Origin: JANQOH01 sp965214495
GTDB lineage: Bacteria > Pseudomonadota > Alphaproteobacteria > UBA7887
NCBI GenBank assembly: GCA_965214495.1
Contig: OZ243958.1
Coordinates: forward strand, 1,674,001-1,738,000
Direction of reading: 5' to 3'
DNA length: 64,000 nt
The notes beneath the pieces are model-generated. The model saw only the letters and a list, made by a program, of their open reading frames with translations. It searched no databases and was not told the DNA's origin. The translations under genes and the position numbers were made by a program. Shown in pieces: positions 14,761-23,792 of the stretch (its first letter is position 1; each line of letters starts with the position of its first letter).

Positions 14761-17700
14761 ATGTCTTTGGCCGCGAGTCCGCACCGTATCCTGAATCCCC
14801 CCCCCCCCCCCCCCCCCCGCGCCTCGGCAGAGGGCCGGGGGGTCGGCTTGATGGGGGGCGGGCGGTTCGTGCGCGGCGCGTTCGCGCTGGCGTTGGGGCT
14901 GCTGGCCGCCGGGGCGGCCGGGGCGCAGACGGATCCGCTGAGCTTCGGCACGGAAACGATCTCGAACCAGACCTGGGATATCGGCTCCAACATCGGCACG
15001 CTGCAACTGCCGGAAGCCGCGGGCGGCACGGCGCCGCTGCAATACTCGCTGACGCCGAACGTCGGCGTTTACGGCCTCAGGTTCGATGCGGCGGCGCGCA
15101 CCGTCACCGGCACGCCGACGACGGCCACGATCGGTTCGCCGCAGTTCACCTACACGGTCACCGACGACGCCGGCGCGACGGCCATGCTGGGGTTCACCAT
15201 CACCATCGACCCGGTCGGCAGCAGCTCGAGCTTGCAGGTGACCCACCTGACGATCGACGACGGCCCGGTCCTGGCCCTGTGCCAACCGACGAACCCCGCC
15301 TGCAACTTCCTCACGGGGTTCCACCGGGAGTGGCTCCACTACTCTGCCACGCCGACCCTGAGCAGCAGCGTCGAGCTGAAGTTCGACGTCGGCTATGGGG
15401 GCGCCCGACAGACCGTCAAGGTCAATGGCAGCACTATCGGCCACGTCGAAACAACTGCAACGGCTCCCCAGTCGTTTACACGCACGGTCAACCTGAACAC
15501 CGGGAGCGAGGGCAGGAACACGATCACGATCTTCCTGGAGGAGGCGGGTATCGAGGCCACTTCCACTTACCGGGTCAGGATCACCCGGATCGACGGCATC
15601 GAACTGACGCTGGACACGCACCCGGATACCACGGGAGCGCAGGACAGCCTGTCCGAGGCCGAGGCCGCGGGCGCGCGGCCCATCGCCGTCACCGCGTCCT
15701 ATCCATACGAGATGGCCACGCATGTCCTGGGCGCCGCCGAGACCCTGCAGTGGGGCGCCGCGACGCCGGCGGACGACGTCGAGGTGACCGTGTCGGTGGC
15801 GGGCGGGGGAACCAACCCGGCGAGCGGCGGCGGGGTGGACTTCTCCGATGTCCGAGACTTCATCGTCACCATCCCCGCAGGCAGCAACAGCGGCACGGCG
15901 TCCTTCGACCTGACCGTGACCCAGGACAGCCTGGACGAGAACGACGAGACCCTGGACGTCGACGGGACGGCGAGCGTCACGGTCTCGCCGGCGGTCCTCA
16001 CGATTATGGACAGCGACGCCGCGCCCACGGTGTCGATCGACGCCGCAGCCGTCGCGGAGGAGGGCGAGACGCTGGACTTCAACGTGACGCTCAGCGGCGC
16101 CAGCACGTTCCAGGTCACCGCGCCGTTCACGGTCACGGATGTCGAAACGAGCGCCGGCGACTACACGGTCACGACGACCTCGCCGCTTGTCTTCGCCCCC
16201 GGCGACGAGGAGAAGACGATCAGCATCGAGGCGGTGGACGACGGCGTGGAGGAGCTCGCGGCCGAGACCTTCACGGTGACGCTGGACACGCCGACCGGCG
16301 CGACGCTGGGCTCGGTCTTCGAGGGCACGGGCACGATCCTCGCCGAAGCGACGATGCTGACGCTTTCGGCCGAGGACCTTACCGACGACGACAATGACGG
16401 CTACAAGGAGGTGGACGAGAATGTGGGGACGGGGACATTCACCGTCACGGCGACGCTGAATGCGCCCGCGCCCCCGGGCGGGGTGACCGTGACGCTGGCG
16501 GAAGGCTCGCTAGACAGCCTTCCCGCGCCCGACCGTCCCGCCACGCGGGGCGCTGCGGCCGCCACCGACGACTGGGACCTGCCGTCGCCCGCCACCATCG
16601 AGATCCCCGCGGGGCAGACGTCCGGCACGGCGAGCATCACGGTGCATGACGACGAGCGGGACGAATGGACCCAGCAGATCGTCCTCACCGCCACCACCGA
16701 TTCGCCGGCGCTGACCGCGGACCGGTTCATCGTCATCATCGACGACAACGACCCCGACGCCCGCATAACATCGGTCAGCGCCCCCGACGACGTGGCGGAG
16801 GGCGACAGCGGGACGGGGGCGACGCTCACCTTCACGGCGACCCTGGACCGGGTGACCGAGAAGACGGACGACAGTTTCTTCCGCTACCGGGCCGAAGGCA
16901 CGGCGACCCTGAACGGAGACTTCACCGCCTCGCCCGCCCCGAATACCGACGTGCAACTCGCCGGGCTGTCGAGCACCGACATCGTCCTCACCGTCACGCC
17001 CGACACCACCGTCGAGCGTGACGAGACTGTCCGGGTCAGCATCCACGCCACAGGCGCGAACCTCGGCAATACGCCGCCGGTGAACTCCGATTACATCACG
17101 ATCGCCAACGACGACGCGCCGGGCAAGCCGACCGGCTTCACGGCCGCCGGCACGGACCGGACCGTGACGCTGGCATGGACCGGCCCCACCGATGCGGGCA
17201 TCAACGGGTGGCAGGTCAAGCGGTGGACGGGCAACGCCGAGCCGATCCTCGAGAGCTATTGGAACGACATCCCGGGCAGCACTGCGACGACCGCCACCCA
17301 CGACGTCACCGGGCTGGCCAACGGCAGCGAATACAATTTCCGCATCCGCGCCCTGGCCGACAACGAGATCGGCGCGCAGTCGGACATAAGGACGGCGACG
17401 CCCGATACGGCAGGGATTCTCGCCGCGAACGAGGGCGGGGTGGCGATCACCTCCGACCCCGGCAATGACGACACCTACGCCATCGGCGATGTCGTCGAGG
17501 CGACGCTGACCTTCGACCAGCCGATCCATGTCGAGGGCGCCCCGACCGTGCCGCTGACCGTGGGCGGCGAGACCCGCAACGCCACCTACGACAGCATGAG
17601 CACCGACAGGCGGAGCGCGGCCTTCCGCTACACCGTCGCCGAGGACGACGAAGACACGGACGGCGTTTCGGTCGCCAGCGGCGCCGTCATCGGCTATCCG

Positions 17701-18675
17701 GGCGGCGCCAGCGACAGGATCAGGACCGACGACTCCAGCGGCAGCCCGGTCAACCGGGCGATCCCGGCGCTGGCTGCGCAGGCCGGCCACAAGGTGGACG
17801 GCGTGAAGCCGACGGCCGCCTGGACCGTCCCGGCGCTGGCCGCGGGCAAGCAAATTACGGCGTTCGGGCCGGACAGCGGCACGTCCACCGACGTCGCCAG
17901 TTACGTGGTGAAGCAGGGCGACAACCTGCCGCCGGGGCTGACGCTCGACAGTGCGGACGGCGAGATCGCCGGCACGCCGACAACCGCCAACGCGGACGCG
18001 CACGACACGGACGTCGTCATTACGGACGCGGCCGGCAATACCGGCGAGGCGACGATCGCCTTCCCGGCCATCGCCCCGGCGCAGGCGACGGGCCTGACGG
18101 CGCGCGCGGAATCGCACGCGCGGATCGACATCTCATGGACGGCGACGGCCGGCGCGACGAAATACCAATACCGCTACGGCACGACCTCGGGGAGCCTCGG
18201 GTCCTGGAGCACGGACCTGACGGGCACAACCGCCAGCCTGACGGGGCTGGAGGTCAACACGAAGTATTTCGTGCAGGTGCGCGCCGGGAACGGCGGCGGC
18301 TGGGGCGATCCGAGCGCCGAGGCGAGCGCAACCACCGACCAGATTCCCGCGCCGGGGCAGGTGACCGGCCTGATGGCGACGGCGACGGCGTATAACGAGA
18401 TCGACCTCTCGTGGGTCGCCGTAACGACGGCCACGAAATACCAATACCGCTACGGCACGACCTCCGGGAGCCTGGGGACCTGGAGCGCAGACCTGACGGA
18501 CACCAGCGCCAGCATAACGGGGCTGGCGGCCGAGACGACCTACTATGTCGATGTGCGCGCCGGGAACGACGGCGGCTGGGGCGATCCGAGCGCCGAGGCG
18601 AACGCGGAGACCCCGGCGGATCCCGTCGGTGCTGGTCTCGCTCCGGGACGCGACCGGGACCGTCGCCGAGGATGA
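14761..18675 (+). CDS. Giant modular autotransporter adhesin, N-terminal part (frameshifted)
   Basis: Surface protein, 1304 codons to a stop created by a frameshift. The ATG at 14761 has GGGGGAGAGA upstream. The 7-proline stretch comes from the C22 tract, and a signal peptide follows (GRFVRGAFALALGLLAAGAA, cleavage near AGAQ). An in-frame ATG at 14851 lies just before the signal peptide and downstream of the tract. Modules in order are a putative Ig/cadherin-like domain (to about 15200); Calx-beta-like domains (15750-17110, with AEEGETLDFNVTLSG and VAEGDSGTGATLTF); FnIII (17124-17415); an SWM-like domain (GGVAITSDPGNDDTYAIGD, 17430-17800); a second Ig-like domain (to 18070); and two near-duplicate FnIII domains (18079-18340, 18361-18615). 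The frame then reads into GAGLAPGRDRDRRRG and stops, while the next Calx-beta module continues in the +1 frame. No adhesion ligand can be predicted. Confidence 0.8.
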   Translation: MSLAASPHRILNPPPPPPPRASAEGRGVGLMGGGRFVRGAFALALGLLAAGAAGAQTDPLSFGTETISNQTWDIGSNIGTLQLPEAAGGTAPLQYSLTPNVGVYGLRFDAAARTVTGTPTTATIGSPQFTYTVTDDAGATAMLGFTITIDPVGSSSSLQVTHLTIDDGPVLALCQPTNPACNFLTGFHREWLHYSATPTLSSSVELKFDVGYGGARQTVKVNGSTIGHVETTATAPQSFTRTVNLNTGSEGRNTITIFLEEAGIEATSTYRVRITRIDGIELTLDTHPDTTGAQDSLSEAEAAGARPIAVTASYPYEMATHVLGAAETLQWGAATPADDVEVTVSVAGGGTNPASGGGVDFSDVRDFIVTIPAGSNSGTASFDLTVTQDSLDENDETLDVDGTASVTVSPAVLTIMDSDAAPTVSIDAAAVAEEGETLDFNVTLSGASTFQVTAPFTVTDVETSAGDYTVTTTSPLVFAPGDEEKTISIEAVDDGVEELAAETFTVTLDTPTGATLGSVFEGTGTILAEATMLTLSAEDLTDDDNDGYKEVDENVGTGTFTVTATLNAPAPPGGVTVTLAEGSLDSLPAPDRPATRGAAAATDDWDLPSPATIEIPAGQTSGTASITVHDDERDEWTQQIVLTATTDSPALTADRFIVIIDDNDPDARITSVSAPDDVAEGDSGTGATLTFTATLDRVTEKTDDSFFRYRAEGTATLNGDFTASPAPNTDVQLAGLSSTDIVLTVTPDTTVERDETVRVSIHATGANLGNTPPVNSDYITIANDDAPGKPTGFTAAGTDRTVTLAWTGPTDAGINGWQVKRWTGNAEPILESYWNDIPGSTATTATHDVTGLANGSEYNFRIRALADNEIGAQSDIRTATPDTAGILAANEGGVAITSDPGNDDTYAIGDVVEATLTFDQPIHVEGAPTVPLTVGGETRNATYDSMSTDRRSAAFRYTVAEDDEDTDGVSVASGAVIGYPGGASDRIRTDDSSGSPVNRAIPALAAQAGHKVDGVKPTAAWTVPALAAGKQITAFGPDSGTSTDVASYVVKQGDNLPPGLTLDSADGEIAGTPTTANADAHDTDVVITDAAGNTGEATIAFPAIAPAQATGLTARAESHARIDISWTATAGATKYQYRYGTTSGSLGSWSTDLTGTTASLTGLEVNTKYFVQVRAGNGGGWGDPSAEASATTDQIPAPGQVTGLMATATAYNEIDLSWVAVTTATKYQYRYGTTSGSLGTWSADLTDTSASITGLAAETTYYVDVRAGNDGGWGDPSAEANAETPADPVGAGLAPGRDRDRRRG
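14797..14818. repeat. Homopolymeric tract of 22 cytosines inside the 5' coding region
   Basis: Twenty-two consecutive C bases start 36 bases after the ATG at 14761 and encode seven prolines plus the first base of an Arg codon. With 22 C the downstream signal peptide is in frame; gain or loss of one or two C would put it out of frame. Long poly-C tracts in 5' coding regions of surface proteins are the classic substrate of slipped-strand phase variation. Tract length may differ between cells or be misread in assembly. Confidence 0.9.
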
Positions 18676-21600
18676 CGGTAATGCCAGCATATGCGCCGAC
18701 CTCGACGTGACGGCACTCCAGGACTTCGAACTCGTCTTCACGACCGCCGACGGCACCGCCACCGGCGACGTCGATTACGGGAGCTTCATCGACCGCACAG
18801 TGACGGTCTCCACGGGTTCGACCGAGCGTTGCCTGGATAGCGCCATCACGGACGACGCGATCCACGAGGGCGGCGAGACCTTCACGGTCACGATCTCCGT
18901 GCCGAGCGGCAGTGCGGCCAAGGCGGGCGTCGCCTCCGGCGCGGGGACCGCGACATGGACCATCACCGACAATGACGACGCCCCAGCGGGCATCGAGCTG
19001 AGCGTGGACCCGACCGCCGTCGGCGAGGGCGACGGCGCCGCCGACATTACGGTCACGGCCACCGTGGCCGGCGGCACGACCTGGTCCGGCCCCACGACCG
19101 TCACCGTCTCGGTGGACGGCGGCGGCGCGAGCGGCGCGGTCGGCTTCGCCGCGGTGGACGATTTCGAGATCGTCATCCCGGACGGCGGGACGAGCGCCGA
19201 GGCGGACTTCACGCTGACGCCGACGCACAGCGACGCGGCGCAGTCGGCCGAAACGATCACCGTCAGCGGCGCGGCGCAGGGCGAACAGGGCGCGCACAAG
19301 GCCAACGACCGCCCGGTGAACACGCCGTATCCCACCATCTCGCTGACCGACGCGCCGCCCAATCCTCCGGCGGAGCCAACGGACTTCACGGCCGCCGGCT
19401 CCGACATGACGGCGACCCTGGCGTGGACCGGCCCCGGCGGGGGCAGGATCACCAATTGGCAATACAAGCAGTGGACGGGGACCGAACCCGACCCCGGAAC
19501 CTGGGCCGACATGCCCGGCAGCGGCCCGACCACGAAGAGCCATGCCGTCACCGGGCTGACCAACGGCGACGAATACAGCTTCCGCATCCGCGCCGTGGCC
19601 GGCACGGTGGACGGCGCGCAATCGGACGTGGCCACGGCCACGCCGCAGACGGCGCAGATTCTCGCCGCGAACGAGGGCGGGGTGGCCATCACCTCCGACC
19701 CCGGCAACGACGACACCTACGCCATCGGCGATGTCATCGAGGCGACGCTGACCTTCGACCAGCCGATCCATGTGAGCGGCAGCCCGACGATGGCGCTGAC
19801 CGTGGGGACCAACGCGCGGACGGCGGCCTACGACCGCACCGCCGGCGGCGGCATGGGGGCGGTCTTCCGCTACACCGTCGTCGAGGGCGACGGGGATGCG
19901 GACGGCGTTTCGGTCGCCAGCGGCGCCGTCATCGCCTATCCGGGCACTGCCAGCATCAAGACCGACAACGACAGCGGCAGCGCGGTCAACCCGGCGATCC
20001 CGGCGCTGGCGGACGATGACGGCCACAAGGTGGACGGGGTTCGGCCGGACGCCGCATATGCCGATCCCGCCGGACCCTGGGCCGAGGGCGTGCAGATCGC
20101 GCCGTTCTCGCCGACCAGCACGCACGCCGACATCGCCGCCTACACGGTGAAGCAGGGCAGCAGCCTGCCGCCGGGGCTGGCGCTGAACGCCGCGAACGGC
20201 GAGATCGGCGGCACTCCGACGGCGGCGGACGCCGACACGCACGCCACCGACGTCGTCATTACGGACACGGCCGGCAACACCGGGGAAACGAGGGTCACCT
20301 TCCCCGCCATAGGCCCGGCCAAGCCGGCGGGCTTCACGGTGCGCACCGCCGACGCGGCGGTGACGCTGTCATGGACCGGCCCCACCGGCGCGCCCATCAC
20401 GAAGTGGCAATACAAGCAGTGGACGGGAACCGAACCCGATCCCGGGACCTGGGAGGACATGTCGGGCAGCGGGCCCGGCACCGACAGCCACACCGTCGCC
20501 GGGCTGGCCAACGGCACCGAATACGGCTTCCGCATCCGCGCGGTGGCCGGCGCGGCCGCGGGGGCGGCGTCGGACCCGGCGGCGGCCACGCCGGGGACGG
20601 CGCAGATTCTCGCCACGGACGACGGCGGGGTGGCCATCACCTCCGACCCCGGCGACGACGATACCTACGCCATCGGCGACGACATCGAAGTCACCCTGAC
20701 CTTCGACCAGCCGATCCATGTGAGCGGCAGCCCGACGATGACGCTCGCCGTAGGGAGCGACAGCCGCACGGCCGCTTACGTCGGCACCGGCACCGACGGG
20801 CTGGAGGCGGTCTTCCGCTACGCCGTCGTCGAGGGCGATGAAGATACGAACGGCGTCGCGGTGCCGGCCGGCAACATCGCCTATCCGGGCGGCGCGAGCA
20901 TCACGACCGGCGACGCCAGCGGCAGCCCTGTCAATGCGGCGATACCGGCGCTGGCCGACCAGTCCGGCCACAAGGCGGACGGCGTCCGGCCTGCGGCGAC
21001 ATATACGCCCGGCGGGACCTACAGGGTCAACACGCAGATCGCGGCAATCTCGCCGAACACCGCGCACACCGACATCGCCGGTTACGCGGTGAAGCAGGGC
21101 AGCAGCCTGCCGCCGGGCCTGGCGCTCGACGGCGCGACCGGAGAGATCTCCGGTGCGCCGACCGAGGCCAACCCCGACCCGCACGAGACGGCCATCGTCA
21201 TTACGGACACGGCCGGCAACGCCGGAGAAGCCACCGTCGCCTTCCCGGCCATCGAGGACGACCTGTCCATGGACGCCACGCTGGCGGAGGTCACCCTCAA
21301 CGGGGAACCCGTCGAGGGCTGCGAGTCCGACACCACGGAATGCAGCGCGGAGGTGCCGCATGAAACGACGGAGGCGGAGGTCGCAGCGGAACCGACGGAT
21401 GAAGACGCCAGCTACACCGTCACCGTGAACGGGGAGGAGGATACCGACGGCGTGGTGGAACTGCCGGTCGGCGAGACGGTCATCGAGATCATCGTCACCG
21501 CCGAAGACGGGACGACGATGGAGAGATACACCCTCACCATCAACCGGACGCCGGACCTGAAGCCGTCGTTCGGCGACGAGGAGATCGCCGACCGCATCTG

Positions 21601-23368
21601 GACGGTGGGCGAGGAGATCGCGCCGCTGGCGCTGCCGGCGGCCAGCGGCGGCGACGCCCCGCTCACCTATGCGCTGACGCCGGACCTGACCGCCTGGGGC
21701 CTGACGGTGACCGCCGACGCCGCCACCGGCGCTCTCACCGTGTCCGGGACGCCGACCGAGGTGCTGGAGCGCACGCGGGTCGGATACGCCGCCACCGACG
21801 ACGACGGCGACACCGCTGCGGCGAGCTTCGTCGTCACCATCACCGCCAACCTGGCCGAACGCGGCCAGGCGACGGAACGCACGCTGGCGGCGTTCGGGCG
21901 CACGGTGGCGGGGACCATGGCGGCGGCGGTCGAGGGGCGCGCCGCCGCGTCGGGGCAGCCGCCCGAGGAGTCCGCCCGGGGGACGATCGCGGGGCAGACG
22001 GTGTCGCTGCACAGCCTGGGCGACGACCTGGGGCGGCTGTTCGAAGGGCTGGCGGAGGAGGACGGAAGCATGCGTTCGCTCGACGCGGGCGAAGTGTTGT
22101 CCGGGACCTCGTTCCAGCTCTCCCCGTGGGGAAGCGAAGGCGCGTGGACGCTGTGGGGCGGCGGGGCGGCGAGCCGGTTCGACGGCCGTCCCGAGCGCGG
22201 CTTCTCGATGGAGGGCGAGGTGCTCTCAGGCTATCTCGGGTTCGACACGCGCCTGGGCGCGGACCTGCTGGCGGGGGTTGCGGCGAGCCGCAGCGAGGGG
22301 GCGATGTCGTATCGCTTCGCCGGCGGCACGGCAGGCGAGATGGACACGGTGCTGACGGGGGTGCACCCCTACGCGCACTGGTCGCCGGGGGCCGGGCTGG
22401 GGTTCTGGGCCACGCTGGGCTACGGCGCGGGCGAGGCAACGCTGGACGACGGCGTGGGAAGCCCGGCAACGACGGACCTCGCGATGCGGATGGCGGCGGC
22501 GGGGGCGCGCAAGGAGCTGGCGCCGGCGCACGGCGTCGATTGGGCGTTGAAGGCCGACGGCCTCGTGGTGCGGCTCGACACCGAGGAGCTGGACAACCTG
22601 CTGCCGGCGGTGTCGGCCGAGTCCCATCGCCTGCGTGTGGCGGCGGAGGGCAGCGCGGAGGCGGCGTTCGACGGCGGCTCGCGGCTGCGGATGGCGGTGG
22701 AGCTGGGGGCGCGGCTGGACGGCGGCGACGCGGACGAGGGCGCGGGCGTGGAGACCGGGGGCCATATCGTCTGGGCCGACCCGGCGTTGGGTCTGGACGT
22801 GGAGGCGCGCGGCCGGCTCCTGGTGGCGCACGGGGCGGAGGGCTTCGACGAGTGGGGCGCGAGCCTGTCGGCGAGGTTCGATCCGGGGGCGCCGGGGGTG
22901 GGCTTCCATGCCTCGCTGGCGCCGGCGCTGGGGGAGATGTCGGGCGGCGCGGACGCGCTGTGGGAGAGCGCCGGGGCGGTCGCGGCGGAGGACGAGGACG
23001 GCGGCGCGCCGGCCGGGCGCGATGCGGCCCTGCGGCTGGAGGCCGAGGCGGGTTACGGGTTGGGCCTTGCGGGCGAGGACGTGCTCCTGACGCCGTTCGG
23101 CGGGTTGAACCTGTCGGACAGGGACCGGCGCGAGCGGCTGGGCGCGCGGTTGGGGATCGCGGCGCCGCACGGTCTGGACATGGCGTTCGAACTTTACGGC
23201 GAGCGCGAGCACCGGGACGACGGCGCCGGGGGATCGGCGCTGGTGTTCGACAGCGTCGCGCGGCGCGGCTTCGCCGCCGGGCGCGGCGCCCTCGATTTCT
23301 CCGGCGGCCTGCGCGCCGACGCCGAGGCGGACTACCGGATCGGGCTGAAGCTGCGTCTGAGCTTCTGA
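18545..23368 (+). CDS. Giant modular autotransporter adhesin, C-terminal part with beta-barrel (frameshifted)
   Basis: This open frame continues the adhesin in the +1 frame. Homologous protein sequence begins about 18620 (PSVLVSLRDATGTVAEDDG, a Calx-beta start); the ATG at 18545 lies inside the out-of-frame FnIII and is not a true start. Modules are two Calx-beta domains (to 19360), two FnIII/SWM-like/Ig-like triplets (19369-20316, 20317-21256), a cadherin-like beta-sandwich (MDATLAEVTLNGEPVEG to about 21545), and a putative Ig domain (21560-21850). The autotransporter barrel follows from about 22100 (GAWTLWGGGAASRFDG) to the C-terminal RIGLKLRLSF, with the terminal Phe needed for BAM recognition. 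The product would be exported through the outer membrane only if made as one chain with the signal peptide at 14850. The break is one extra base, from mutation, assembly error or programmed frameshift. Confidence 0.8.
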   Translation: MSMCAPGTTAAGAIRAPRRTRRPRRIPSVLVSLRDATGTVAEDDGNASICADLDVTALQDFELVFTTADGTATGDVDYGSFIDRTVTVSTGSTERCLDSAITDDAIHEGGETFTVTISVPSGSAAKAGVASGAGTATWTITDNDDAPAGIELSVDPTAVGEGDGAADITVTATVAGGTTWSGPTTVTVSVDGGGASGAVGFAAVDDFEIVIPDGGTSAEADFTLTPTHSDAAQSAETITVSGAAQGEQGAHKANDRPVNTPYPTISLTDAPPNPPAEPTDFTAAGSDMTATLAWTGPGGGRITNWQYKQWTGTEPDPGTWADMPGSGPTTKSHAVTGLTNGDEYSFRIRAVAGTVDGAQSDVATATPQTAQILAANEGGVAITSDPGNDDTYAIGDVIEATLTFDQPIHVSGSPTMALTVGTNARTAAYDRTAGGGMGAVFRYTVVEGDGDADGVSVASGAVIAYPGTASIKTDNDSGSAVNPAIPALADDDGHKVDGVRPDAAYADPAGPWAEGVQIAPFSPTSTHADIAAYTVKQGSSLPPGLALNAANGEIGGTPTAADADTHATDVVITDTAGNTGETRVTFPAIGPAKPAGFTVRTADAAVTLSWTGPTGAPITKWQYKQWTGTEPDPGTWEDMSGSGPGTDSHTVAGLANGTEYGFRIRAVAGAAAGAASDPAAATPGTAQILATDDGGVAITSDPGDDDTYAIGDDIEVTLTFDQPIHVSGSPTMTLAVGSDSRTAAYVGTGTDGLEAVFRYAVVEGDEDTNGVAVPAGNIAYPGGASITTGDASGSPVNAAIPALADQSGHKADGVRPAATYTPGGTYRVNTQIAAISPNTAHTDIAGYAVKQGSSLPPGLALDGATGEISGAPTEANPDPHETAIVITDTAGNAGEATVAFPAIEDDLSMDATLAEVTLNGEPVEGCESDTTECSAEVPHETTEAEVAAEPTDEDASYTVTVNGEEDTDGVVELPVGETVIEIIVTAEDGTTMERYTLTINRTPDLKPSFGDEEIADRIWTVGEEIAPLALPAASGGDAPLTYALTPDLTAWGLTVTADAATGALTVSGTPTEVLERTRVGYAATDDDGDTAAASFVVTITANLAERGQATERTLAAFGRTVAGTMAAAVEGRAAASGQPPEESARGTIAGQTVSLHSLGDDLGRLFEGLAEEDGSMRSLDAGEVLSGTSFQLSPWGSEGAWTLWGGGAASRFDGRPERGFSMEGEVLSGYLGFDTRLGADLLAGVAASRSEGAMSYRFAGGTAGEMDTVLTGVHPYAHWSPGAGLGFWATLGYGAGEATLDDGVGSPATTDLAMRMAAAGARKELAPAHGVDWALKADGLVVRLDTEELDNLLPAVSAESHRLRVAAEGSAEAAFDGGSRLRMAVELGARLDGGDADEGAGVETGGHIVWADPALGLDVEARGRLLVAHGAEGFDEWGASLSARFDPGAPGVGFHASLAPALGEMSGGADALWESAGAVAAEDEDGGAPAGRDAALRLEAEAGYGLGLAGEDVLLTPFGGLNLSDRDRRERLGARLGIAAPHGLDMAFELYGEREHRDDGAGGSALVFDSVARRGFAAGRGALDFSGGLRADAEADYRIGLKLRLSF
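19369..21256. repeat. Tandem FnIII-SWM-Ig coding modules (about 945 bp each) in the adhesin
   Basis: Two adjacent modules (19369-20316 and 20317-21256) are strongly similar at DNA level, for example ATCCATGTGAGCGGCAGCCC in both. A third copy lies at 17121-18075. Long stretches such as the GGCGGGGTGGCSATCACCTC region recur in all three. Such repeats allow recombination that changes stalk length. Confidence 0.75.
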
Positions 23369-23429
23369 CGACCGCGCGCAGGCCGGCGGGCGTCAGGCGC
23401 CGCCGTCCCGCCGTCATCGCCGGCGCGAA

Positions 23430-23715
23430 CCGCGACAATTTCCGTTCGGGGGCAACCCTTGTGGCTGCCCGCCCGTTCGGGGGTTCGGGCGCCCACAAGG
23501 GGCGCCCCTACAGGCCCATTCCGAAACTCTGGTCGAACTCGATATCGGGTTCGGGCGCCCACAAGGGGCGCCCCTACAGACCGATGCCGCCTGGCGCCGC
23601 CGTCATGCCGTCGCCAGCACGGACCCGAACGAACCGCAATACGAGTCGAACACTATAACCGCCGGTATCGGGTGTGACGGTGGAGACAGATGCGGGCGGG
23701 ACGCCCGCGCACCGA
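23430..23715. repeat. Inverted family A repeats and family B half-palindrome after the adhesin
   Basis: The 424-base gap 23369-23792 contains a family A element read in the opposite orientation (CAACCCTTGTGGCTGCCC near 23452, then GGGCGCCCACAAGGGGCGCC near 23484). A second right arm sits near 23553-23580 and a family B arm (GCGGGCGGGACGCCCGCGC) at 23692-23712. No gene is seen. Confidence 0.8.
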
Positions 23716-23792
23716 ATGCGGCCCGGGCGCGCTGGACCACCGGGCCGTTCTCAACCTGCGCATGAACCGGCAGGCGCCCCCCGGATGCGGGG

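Noticed and set aside
16510..18117. Long open frame of about 535 codons on the minus strand, antisense to the adhesin
   Set aside because: It is composed of Arg/Gly/Val-rich low-complexity sequence typical of antisense frames in GC-rich DNA, with no domain, while the plus strand has clear Calx-beta and FnIII modules.
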